A stretch of 64,000 nt of DNA from Forficula auricularia (lineage: Eukaryota; Arthropoda; Insecta; Dermaptera; Forficulidae), in NCBI GenBank assembly GCA_024734495.1, contig JALMQS010000075.1, positions 5,192,832 through 5,256,831 of the forward strand, written 5' to 3'. Of the stretch, positions 60,001 to 64,000 are shown in pieces. Positions within the stretch are counted from its first letter, which is position 1; the number at the start of each line of letters is the position of its first letter. The notes below the pieces were generated by a model. That model did no database searches. It was not told the DNA's origin and saw nothing but the letters and a program-made list of their open reading frames with translations. The translations under genes and the position numbers were made by a program.

Positions 60001-61483
60001 AGGCTAGAATTGCCGTGGGTGTGGAATGGAGGGGAAGGGTGCGTAGTGGGGTGCAGGGTGGGTGCGGATATGGAATGGGGTTGGGCTGCGGAGCTGGAGG
60101 TCCAGGGGGTGTATTATCCCGGCTAGCGGAGACGCCCGCCAAAGGCAGGCTTCTCAGCTAGTGTTTTATATTTTTTTACAAAATAAATGTTTCGCGTAAG
60201 GCGGTCATTTTACTTAAGTGCTTTCGTCGACCTGCTGCCCGAAACTGCTTCTCAATGTGCGCCTACAACTGTGAGACGCAGTGTTTTTTCCTGCGCTGCG
60301 CTGTGCTGCGTCGCCTGAGTGACGCAGTTCAGTGTGCGCCTTAGCTTAGAAATAAACAAGGTCTACACTTACATAAACTATTATTTGAAAATTCATTTCC
60401 AAAACGCTTGCTTTCATTGATAAGAGTATTTTATAAATTAAAGGAGACACTAAAATAGTGTGTCTTCTGCTGGAGAAATAATTTTTTTAATTTATTTATA
60501 ACGAGACCATAGTTCCGAGGGATTTGCCCCCTTCATCAGCCTATTACAATTGATTCACAGGAATTGGTGTGTTTCACTTTCACACATCAATTCCTGTGAA
60601 TATGAAAGGGCAAAGCCCTCGAAACTATAGTCTCGTTATAAATAAATTAAAAAATTTATTTCTCCAGCAGAAGACACACTCTTTTATTGTCTCTTTTAAT
60701 TTATAAAAATTTTGCTACTCTCGGCAAAAAGAAACTTTCAATTCAGAGTATTCTATCATTTACAAATTTGCTAAAAACTATTTTTATCACAACTACCCAA
60801 AGATAATGAGATATTTACGAATAACAAATGTACCTTAAAGTAGCTCTATATGAACTTTTTTGTTTTAAAATAATTAATTTCATGTATTTTATTAGAAGGT
60901 TTTGATAAAAACCACATTATGCACTGTTAAATATATCTATTAACACAAACACATACGTATATTTTTTTCAAAATCTTCTATTAAATTATTAAACCACCAA
61001 AGCTTTAATCAATTCAGAATTTTTTGTATTCCCGGAATATCATTATTTCTGGGATAGAGACATTCTATCTATATATTTTGTGAAATAAGAAATTATAAAT
61101 ATAATTATTTTTTCTTCTCTCTTTATCGAACATTTGGATTTTATGAACACGTTAGATAAATCTACATTGGAATTTAATCATTTTAAACAAATGGTACTCG
61201 ACTATATTGGATATCAGAGTCTCACGGATGTTCCTAGAGCACTTTCTTATTCGGAGGAATTGCATTCTCTTACGGTAATTTTTGTTTATTTCTTATTTAT
61301 GTATTTATTTAAATTAATAAAAAATCAAATATTTAATAATTTGATTGTAGTATTTGGAAAACAGACCAATATGGGAATTGATTGATGCTATTCGCAATCA
61401 TGATGGATTATATTCAAGATGTCAACTTTTTGGTTTGCTTTTGCATCGAGAGGGACGAAATTACGAGCTTAATGGAAAAACAG
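35952..61483 (+). CDS. PHKB: Phosphorylase b kinase regulatory subunit beta, 5' two thirds
   Basis: Thirteen exons encode about 740 residues colinear with animal PHKB (about 1,090 residues); the rest lies beyond the right edge. The product is a regulatory subunit of the cytosolic phosphorylase kinase complex, which activates glycogen phosphorylase in response to calcium and cAMP; its N-terminal half has a glucoamylase-like (GH15-type) fold. Landmarks: [10 protein letters not shown] (exon 2), [13 protein letters not shown] and CMRGIL (3), [19 protein letters not shown] (4), DAHNRNR (5), [13 protein letters not shown] (6), [14 protein letters not shown] (7), [13 protein letters not shown] and [17 protein letters not shown] (9), [11 protein letters not shown] (10). 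Start ATG 35952 has an in-frame stop 24 bases upstream. Exon phases agree throughout. Oddities: a GC donor after exon 8 and a CG acceptor before exon 12. Introns range from 64 bases to over 6 kb and carry most of the mobile DNA. Confidence 0.95.
36132..36267 (+). CDS. PHKB: PHKB exon 2
   Basis: Residues 38-83. [18 protein letters not shown] then [19 protein letters not shown], the start of the glucoamylase-like domain. Ends in CG of a split Arg codon. Confidence 0.95.
36541..37500 (+). repeat. Dispersed repeat, copy A, with internal minisatellite
   Basis: Starts with gtcgtgttctgatgtggc and ends in ttgaccatacccctgtatgg, a terminal hairpin. 36630-37130 holds about four units of about 113 bp (ggttagtttttgcatttt, tatacaaaatttggttgag). 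An inverted copy lies at 43017-43760. Class unknown; no protein. Confidence 0.75.
38040..38340. repeat. Minisatellite module block
   Basis: Three units of the aactcaaccaaattttgtat / gcaaaaactaaccaccc module separated by G-runs, inverted relative to copy A. Confidence 0.75.
38954..39161 (+). CDS. PHKB: PHKB exon 3
   Basis: Residues 83-152. [31 protein letters not shown] and [19 protein letters not shown] match the family. Donor GTAAAT. Confidence 0.95.
39250..39436. mobile_element. hAT MITE, 5'-incomplete copy
   Basis: Shares about 180 bp (atgtggcctcgaaatgaatt to aggttccccacctctg) with the next element. Right flank is gtatatac. Confidence 0.7.
39662..39880. mobile_element. hAT MITE with CAGAGGTGGGGAACC ends
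   Basis: Complete, 219 bp; terminal CAGAGGTGGGGAACC and GGTTCCCCGCCTCTG. Its left flank gtatatac equals the right flank of the copy at 39250-39436, hinting that the two copies arose by a local duplication or by insertion into the same site. Confidence 0.85.
40010..40320 (+). mobile_element. LINE C-terminal relic
   Basis: About 60 open codons (from about 40048) read [19 protein letters not shown], then [19 protein letters not shown] and RSYQAKRLG, the pattern of the C-terminal region after the reverse transcriptase in many LINEs. Lies in PHKB intron 3. Confidence 0.7.
40563..41036. mobile_element. DNA element with inverted ends
   Basis: tgtatttattagtgtacaac with CCGAAGCTTC at the left is roughly inverted in cggcttcggccagaaatcgg and cactagtatttatc at the right. 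Non-coding; superfamily uncertain. Confidence 0.5.
41107..42212 (-). mobile_element. Penelope-like element remnant with inverted terminal repeats
   Basis: Arms of about 265 bp (41107-41372 and 41945-42212) are inverted near-identical copies (e.g. TTAACTCATCGTCAGGAGAA). Between them, on the minus strand at about 41860-41770, lies a GIY-YIG endonuclease piece: [12 protein letters not shown], a stop, [16 protein letters not shown]. The arms contain CTGACGATGAG...GAGCTCGAAAT, which fits the hammerhead consensus CUGANGA...GAA, but stem I is poor. Confidence 0.75.
42356..42552 (+). CDS. PHKB: PHKB exon 4
   Basis: Residues 153-218. [20 protein letters not shown] and [20 protein letters not shown] are close to human. 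Acceptor tttctag, donor GTATTG; codon AG/T split. Confidence 0.95.
42700..42995 (-). mobile_element. tRNA-like SINE-bearing repeat, left inverted copy
   Basis: Minus strand holds GCTTGGGTTCGATTCC (box B match) after GGTTTGGCTAACG. Nearly the same sequence is at 43850-44100 in the opposite orientation. Confidence 0.7.
43017..43760 (-). repeat. Dispersed repeat, copy B
   Basis: Inverted copy of 36541-37500: terminal hairpin tttaccatacagggtatgg at 43026-43044, then the cggctgaaactatttcgatt block, two minisatellite units and aggttgtatggtaaagtcaa at the far end. A (gtctgt)n-like run lies at 43230-43310. Confidence 0.8.
43850..44100 (+). mobile_element. tRNA-like SINE-bearing repeat, right inverted copy
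   Basis: Plus strand: ggtttggctaacggcccgg, then gcttgggttcgattcct. Partner of 42700-42995; together they flank copy B as an inverted pair. Confidence 0.7.
44400..44760. other. C-rich low-complexity tract
   Basis: Repeated ggacccccac / tggactccaaccccc and cataggtacataggtaggta words. Looks like degenerate minisatellite; apparent open frames are by-products of the repeat. Confidence 0.5.
45068..46177 (+). CDS. Penelope-like reverse transcriptase with GIY-YIG endonuclease (partial)
   Basis: 369 codons. Starts at the A box [16 protein letters not shown] (catalytic Asp at residue 9), then [19 protein letters not shown], the [11 protein letters not shown] box with the Asp pair (about residues 107-117), TLNYLDLKI, and near the end [20 protein letters not shown] and RINEHKRA, a GIY-YIG nuclease of the Penelope type. 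The N-terminal fingers are missing; the first four codons come from the inverted flank. A frameshift near 46155 ends this frame early; the +1-shifted frame continues to TAA at about 46324 ([18 protein letters not shown]...). Not functional as it stands. Confidence 0.93.
   Translation: MRESFISLDIISLFTNVPPSETKDLVDQIIYTCPNLNIKEKTDLSDLMELCLNHNFFQYNDKFYEQKNGLAIGNPLSPLFAEIFLKHFEKQFLNIKCEFSQYIKYYYRYVDDVIVLWTGTERILNKFIKHINSLHEKIKFTVEKEKEKTLNYLDLKIKIEENKHTFEIYRKDTSTDTVIHNMACRPMSHKLAAFHSMIHRLNSIPLKKEHFLTELEIIKEIAINNGYESNLIDQILKGKIQKSNLNLIYSQNSQIKDLPKLILPYYGKMSERIKHKLKSLGYATIFRSPYTLGSELSQIKDKIPENEKSGVYKLTCQDCNATYIGKTERNLSIRINEHKRAYKLKYENYAFAEHLNAHNHSFPDQSKLN
46290..46432 (+). repeat. Tandem duplication of about 77 bp in the Penelope 3' region
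   Basis: tttttaaaaacattccattc and attcaggtaaaactcattag occur twice in a row, identical, joined by ccttttttaccctttgac. Suggests a recent slippage or template jump. Confidence 0.85.
46553..46612 (+). ncRNA. Hammerhead ribozyme at the Penelope 3' end
   Basis: CTGATGA 46565-46571, stem II GAAGGCaatGCCTTC, GAAAC 46588-46592, UAUA loop, GTC with predicted cleavage after 46599, stem I TCTA/TAGA. Stem III has two base pairs, as in the facing ribozymes at 22.5 kb. Confidence 0.87.
46755..47915. repeat. Palindromic tandem array (3 + 7 inverted units of about 120 bp)
   Basis: Units contain gtcgattcctc(c/t)atgtcttcagc, ggttaccaataa-like and aaaacgtcaaaaa words. Three units run one way (46755-47115), seven the other (47150-47915), meeting at the perfect palindrome CTCAAGCTTGAG (47124-47135). 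Units nearest the right end are most alike, so the array grew there last. No protein; a foldback-type element is the likeliest class. Confidence 0.85.
48090..48655 (+). repeat. Dispersed repeat ending in a hairpin, with (CATC)n
   Basis: Contains a catccatacatccatcc run (48380-48422) and ends with tactttacccatgctttgc / attggataaagtaaaa, a hairpin like that of copies A and B. Probably a related non-coding mobile repeat. Confidence 0.55.
48847..49006 (+). CDS. PHKB: PHKB exon 5
   Basis: Residues 218-271. [44 protein letters not shown]. Donor GTAAAA; next intron 64 bases. Confidence 0.95.
49071..49268 (+). CDS. PHKB: PHKB exon 6
   Basis: Residues 272-337. [35 protein letters not shown] and [10 protein letters not shown]. 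Acceptor atttag, donor GTATTG. Confidence 0.93.
49348..49486 (+). CDS. PHKB: PHKB exon 7
   Basis: Residues 338-384. [20 protein letters not shown] then [17 protein letters not shown]. Ends with G of a split Asp codon. Confidence 0.94.
49550..49720 (+). mobile_element. Old Jockey-type LINE relic
   Basis: [20 protein letters not shown] resembles the segment before the C terminus of the LINE at 16360-16440 (SALSLFYRYYHGRCSDEI). Short, diverged, in PHKB intron 7. Confidence 0.5.
50113..50870. mobile_element. MITE with long inverted ends, invaded by minisatellite modules
   Basis: TATACAGAGTGGGCCATAAA (50111 on) is inverted at 50842-50872 with about 100-bp arms (GTGGTAGATC/GATTTACCAC variants). 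The centre (50255-50710) is a block of the aaatttggttgagttt module in both orientations. A truncated relative begins at 59847 (tatacagggtggggcataaa). Confidence 0.75.
51337..51590 (+). CDS. PHKB: PHKB exon 8, with GC donor
   Basis: Residues 384-468. [54 protein letters not shown]. Family alignment requires the exon to end at ...TTTCCAG (51590), followed by GCATGT, so the donor is GC not GT. The next exon joins in frame as Q|GTALDL. Confidence 0.92.
52076..52436. mobile_element. MITE with AGGGTGGGCCATCTA ends, TA duplication
   Basis: Inverted ends of about 110 bp (AGGGTGGGCCATCTAGCTTT / AAAGTTAGATGGCCCACCCT-type) in TA context. Internal gaagaggatgacattaggtt region non-coding. IS630/Tc-like by end type. 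Confidence 0.85.
53168..53394 (-). mobile_element. tRNA-derived SINE, copy 2
   Basis: Inverted relative to copy 1 at 26668 and about 90% alike by eye. Flanked by aagaaattatt at 53156-53166 and 53395-53405, a target duplication. Box B appears as ggatcgaaccccgg on the plus strand. Confidence 0.9.
53880..54335 (+). mobile_element. hAT (ZBED-like) transposase relic
   Basis: Across frames the segments [17 protein letters not shown] (about 53975-54025), [16 protein letters not shown] (about 54055-54080) and [10 protein letters not shown] (about 54203-54232) resemble the C-terminal part of ZBED5-type domesticated hAT proteins (FW, TTY-CE--FS). Frameshifted; no ends found. Confidence 0.4.
55143..56065 (+). 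mobile_element. Non-autonomous Helitron
   Basis: Begins A|TCTATATATATAAAATT and ends with the hairpin GCAAGaggcCTTGC then AGCTAG|T, the 5'-TC, 3' hairpin-CTRR and A^T target features of Helitrons. No target duplication. The body holds aaatttggt words, (gtct)n, two minisatellite modules and the G-rich block below; no Rep/helicase. Confidence 0.85.
55795..56045 (+). repeat. G-rich minisatellite within the Helitron
   Basis: Degenerate gggtggtgt / ggggtgcgggg repeats with many runs of three or more G on the plus strand, able in principle to form G-quadruplexes. The complementary proline-rich frames are artefacts of the repeat. A similar shorter block is at 60010-60115. Confidence 0.75.
56350..56480. 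repeat. SINE-like fragment
   Basis: gtcagaagggttgtatttca and gtaatccgg words shared with 26165 and 34140-34210. Too degraded to name. Confidence 0.35.
56878..57108 (+). CDS. PHKB: PHKB exon 9
   Basis: Residues 469-545. [58 protein letters not shown] and FGVLGTSK. Acceptor tgtttag, donor GTAGGA. Confidence 0.96.
57109..58039. other. PHKB intron 9, left part
   Basis: AT-rich; 57580-57640 has a GC-richer ggaacccaggtca-like patch and 57950-58000 a faint LINE- or transposase-like word. Nothing that can be named. Confidence 0.3.
58040..58625 (-). mobile_element. LINE 3' region (C terminus after the reverse transcriptase)
   Basis: Minus strand, 58464-58120, 114 open codons: [52 protein letters not shown]. 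The WAGHVLR and GRPRLRW blocks are typical of the C-terminal region of arthropod LINE proteins. A cttacttact tail at 58042-58053 marks the 3' end; upstream 58465-58625 continues the element with frameshifts. Confidence 0.85.
58803..58990 (+). CDS. PHKB: PHKB exon 10
   Basis: Residues 546-608. [36 protein letters not shown] and [16 protein letters not shown]. Acceptor ctttgtaag is weak in pyrimidines but gives the exact family junction GTSK|IYRI; the tacag six bases later would shift frame. Confidence 0.93.
59059..59174 (+). CDS. PHKB: PHKB exon 11
   Basis: Residues 608-647. [32 protein letters not shown]. Acceptor tttttag, donor GTAAGA. Confidence 0.94.
59521..60343. mobile_element. DNA element with GGCGCACACTG ends
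   Basis: GGGCGCACACTGGAGACGCAG (left) and gacgcagttcagtgtgcgcc (right) are inverted. gcagggcattttttgtgaac is duplicated at 59543 and 59605. Internally it is invaded by a MITE end (59847) and a Helitron 3' fragment (59925-60161). Confidence 0.65.
59925..60161 (+). mobile_element. Helitron 3' fragment
   Basis: Carries the aaccaaattttgtatacata module, a G-rich block, then hairpin GCCcGCCaaaGGCaGGC and CTCAGCTAG|T, the same 3' terminus pattern as 56065. The 5' end is missing. Confidence 0.75.
60418..60742. mobile_element. Penelope-derived foldback with decayed hammerhead pair
   Basis: Same layout as 22442-22795. The minus-strand ribozyme (60539-60502) has GAAAC changed to GGAAC. The plus-strand one (about 60605-60640) keeps GGGCaaaGCCCTCGAAACTA and GTC but has lost CTGATGA. 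Outer sequence ctactctcggcaaaaagaaa is shared with 20.1 kb. Confidence 0.8.
61129..61274 (+). CDS. PHKB: PHKB exon 12, with non-canonical acceptor
   Basis: Residues 647-695. [19 protein letters not shown] continues the family alignment (human VEQLDFLRI). The junction needs an acceptor ending tttatcg|AA, i.e. CG instead of AG, after a good pyrimidine tract. An in-frame AG at 61088-61089 would add 13 residues encoded by that tract. Donor GTAATT. Confidence 0.85.
61351..61483 (+). CDS. PHKB: PHKB exon 13 (last in window)
   Basis: Residues 696-740. [40 protein letters not shown] aligns with human HEILQKLNDC...LLGILLKREGPNF. Donor GTATAT; the rest of the gene is to the right of the window. Confidence 0.93.
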
Positions 61484-61591
61484 GTATATATTTATATTCC
61501 CTATGCTTATATAAAGACATTTAAGAGGTAATCAATGAAGATGTCTCCTACTTAATGCAAATAAACTTACATCTATATATAAATGAATATA

Positions 61592-62147
61592 CAGGGTGGC
61601 GCAGAGAAACGGGAAAATTTGAAATAATTAGAAAAAATTAAGGAAACTTACAAAACTTTATTTGAGGCTAAAAATGTATTCTACAAGAGTGGAAGTTTTA
61701 TTATTAGACACCACTTTTTAAAAAACCTATGTTTCAGTGAGGTGCTGCCTATTTCGTCAAACACATTCAGTAAGTCGATTCTGAAGATGAGAACTTGTGC
61801 CCTCCGTTCTCCAGACCTCTCAATCAGTGGCTACTTTCTATGGGGACATCTGAAGAGCGTTGTGTATCAGACTAGGCCAACAAACTTTGCCCAGCTCAAG
61901 GCTCAGATTGAAGAAAACAACCCGGAGAACACATTGCGCCGTGCTGTGCAAAATCTTCAGAATCGACTTATCGAATGTGTTTGACGAAATCGACAGCACC
62001 TCACTGACGTAATTTTTTAAAAAGTGATGTCTAATAATAAAATTTCCATTCGTGTAGAATACATTTTCAGGATCAAATAAAGTTTTGTAAGTTTCCTTCT
62101 TTTTTTTCTAATTATTTCAAATTTTCCCGTTTCTCTGCGCCATCCTG
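61592..62147 (+). mobile_element. IS630/Tc1-like element with about 135-bp ends and transposase tail
   Basis: CAGGGTGGCGCAGAGAAACG is inverted at 62128-62147 (with TA outside both). The interior on the plus strand (61742-61984) keeps RSPDLSISGYFLWGHLKSVV and YQTRPTNFAQLKAQIEE, the C-terminal part of arthropod IS630-type transposases. The catalytic N-terminal part is gone. Confidence 0.85.
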
Positions 62148-62169
62148 TATATATGTAAATAGTATATAT

Positions 62170-62460
62170 ATAATTTAATTTGATAGAAACTATAATTTCT
62201 AAGACTTTACCTTCATCTTTAGTCTTTCTAATGAGAAATATTATATCTGTTCTGAATTGATTGGATGTAAATTCATTTTCCAAGTAATCTATTTATTTCA
62301 TTTTCAAACAAATACTATTATGTACTTACAAATTGAATTTGCATTCAATAGAGTACTTGTGCCCGTGAAAAAGAACAGATAAATTATTTATAATTGAAAA
62401 CACTGAAGTTAAAGGCCAAGCCTTCGAAATTATTGTCTATAATACAAAATTATATATATT
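62170..62460. mobile_element. Very degenerate Penelope-tail inverted pair
   Basis: Minus-strand block at 62186-62220 (gatgaaggtaaagtctt, gaaat-tatagt) and plus-strand block at 62400-62440 (actgaagttaaaggcc, cttcgaaattattgtc) look like decayed hammerheads facing each other. Confidence 0.35.
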
Positions 62461-63065
62461 CATTTATATCAGATATATATCCAAGTTCTTTTGTTAGTTT
62501 TTTAAAAAAGAACATGCAAACAATTTGAAGGGATTTTTGAATCGAAAGGGATGTTGGATTGCACTGGATAACTTTAAAATCTGAGTTCGAATAGGAATTT
62601 AATATTTTGTCTTTCAATCACTTGAAATTTATATTTTATTTAATAAGAATCAATTCAAAAGATTTAATGTTCTTTTTGTATTTTTCATTTAGAATTCACA
62701 AATAGTCTATAAAGTTGTAGACACACACGATAAGATAAAGTTACATTGAAAGTTGTAGTTTAAGTATTCAAAAATATGCACTATTTATAATAACAAGGGG
62801 TTACTGAGGATGATGCAGTTTTTAAATACGGGTTAACCGTTTTGATTTATCACTAAAATGGATAAATTTCCAGGAGGGGTTCGATTAAAAGATGTAATTG
62901 TGGTGCGGGTTAACCGCTTCGTATTGATCACTTAATAAATCGAAACTAGAATGGTCAAGGGGCTGTGGCTAAGACTATCAATGAGGCGACTCTGAAGCGA
63001 GCTCATGGCTCAGAGGCCTCTTACACAGGAAAGAAGAACTGTTTAGCTTGCAGTTTTGATGATGT
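62461..63065. other. PHKB intron 13, no element named
   Basis: AT-rich with two gggttaacc words (62830, 62910) near caggaggggttcgatt. No gene or complete repeat recognised. Confidence 0.3.
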
Positions 63066-63069
63066 CATT

Positions 63070-63680
63070 AAAACCAGTGGTGTAGCTAAGGGGATGCGAC
63101 CCCCGCCACTATTTTTAGCGCCCCTTCCGCTCTCCCTATTTACATGTATCCAAAATCAAAAAGGGGGAAAAAACAAGAAATCTAGAAAAATTAGTATCTT
63201 TTTAAGTTTTTTATTTATATGTTTGGTGAACCTCTCTTTAAGTCGGTAAATGGTTTAACCAAAGAAAAAGTAACAAATTATTTTTTCATGAGTAAGCTGA
63301 GTATACGCCGTACAGCCGCATTTTTTCCATCTTAGCAATATATGCGACTTTGATATTAAGTGGACCATGTCAACCTGGCCTAAACAATAATTATTTTGAT
63401 TTTCCACTGGATTCATCCAAAAGAAGAAAATTTAATACTAATTGGTACTATACCGATAGAACAGAAGGTCAGGCTAGAGATTGGTTGATATATTCCCCAA
63501 GATGAAATCGATTATTTTGTTATTACTGCTGGCTAATGTGTGTTAGTGTAGTGTAGTGTTGCGCGCTGAACAGTGGTGTAGCCAGGGGGGGGGGGTCTAT
63601 CTTTAGTGCCCACCTTCTCTCACTATTTACATGTAAACAAAATCAAAAAAGAGAAAATCAAAAAACTTGGCAAAATGAGT
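63070..63680. repeat. Two direct copies of a hAT-type repeat head
   Basis: ccagtggtgtagctaagggg at 63073 and acagtggtgtagccaggggg at 63569 both lead into ctatttacatgta and aaaatcaaaaa. Probably two fragments of one hAT-like family (CAGTGGTGTAGC). Confidence 0.55.
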
Positions 63681-63934
63681 AGATTTCTTTATTTACTTTA
63701 TTGGTTTTCATAATTTATTTACTCGCTTCAGTTTGAGTTTATTATATTATATACACCGCACCGTTGAGAAATAATTTTAAAACAAAATATTATTATTTAT
63801 ATCCAAACGCCTCCCACTCGATCGAGAACCCAAAAGTCGAAAATAATTTTCTTCTTCACTCCAGGGCGCAACCACAATGAGGACGCGTCGAAATTAAATT
63901 AAATTAGGGAACGAATAAAAGATTTTTATATTAT

Positions 63935-64000
63935 AGACAAAAGGATCAGCCGGGATTCGAACCGGAATCTTCGCATGTGCGCTGCGATGCCTTTATAAGA
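63935..64000 (-). mobile_element. tRNA-like SINE head, cut by the window edge
   Basis: Minus strand: ATTCCGGTTCGAATCCCGGC with perfect box B, and the 5' side runs off the window. Could be a SINE or a true tRNA; too short to decide. Confidence 0.4.

Overview
This is a eukaryotic, animal nuclear window. It is strongly AT-rich, with intron-split genes and very dense transposable elements. The mix of mariner, IS630/Tc1-like, hAT, Helitron, Penelope-like, Jockey-type LINE, LTR elements and tRNA-derived SINEs, plus an arthropod-style TATA + TCAGT initiator in the LTR promoter, points to an arthropod. A crustacean such as a copepod would fit, but the species cannot be fixed from sequence alone.

Three host genes can be supported. 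(1) At the left edge, 1910-2230 (+) is the last coding exon of a secreted-type protein whose tail resembles the DUF229 family (moderate confidence). (2) On the minus strand, 30107 down to 17250, seven exons with canonical splice sites encode a complete 393-residue divergent actin-related protein. It keeps the actin fold motifs but lacks the residues that align with the catalytic Gln and His of actin. (3) On the plus strand, from 35952 past the right edge, thirteen exons encode about the first 740 residues of the beta regulatory subunit of phosphorylase kinase (PHKB). The actin-like gene and PHKB are divergently transcribed and about 5.8 kb apart. One further short open exon-like segment (25189-25341 +) is unplaced.

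Most of the rest is mobile DNA. 0-10 kb: hAT relic with 8-bp target duplication, IS630-like element, MITEs, mariner, second hAT. 10.8-16.8 kb: a nested stack consisting of a hAT shell, a foldback, a Jockey-type LINE, and inside the LINE a young LTR element that encodes only Gag + protease + coiled coil. 17-30 kb: introns of the actin-like gene, with SINEs, Penelope-derived foldbacks carrying hammerhead ribozymes, and a 1.2-kb hairpin-packed insert. 30-36 kb: intergenic repeats including a Helitron. 36-64 kb: PHKB exons separated by introns full of Penelope, Helitron, LINE, hAT and MITE copies.

The strongest discoveries are: hammerhead ribozymes with a 2-bp stem III, at a Penelope 3' end and as inverted facing pairs at three related loci; five tandem hairpins with compensatory base changes (23.7-24.1 kb); a Gag-protease-coiled-coil non-autonomous LTR element with its own hairpin repeats; an actin-like protein probably unable to hydrolyse ATP; a GC-AG intron and an apparent CG acceptor in PHKB; and a 1.2-kb palindromic tandem array. 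All calls come from reading and hand translation; no searches were run.
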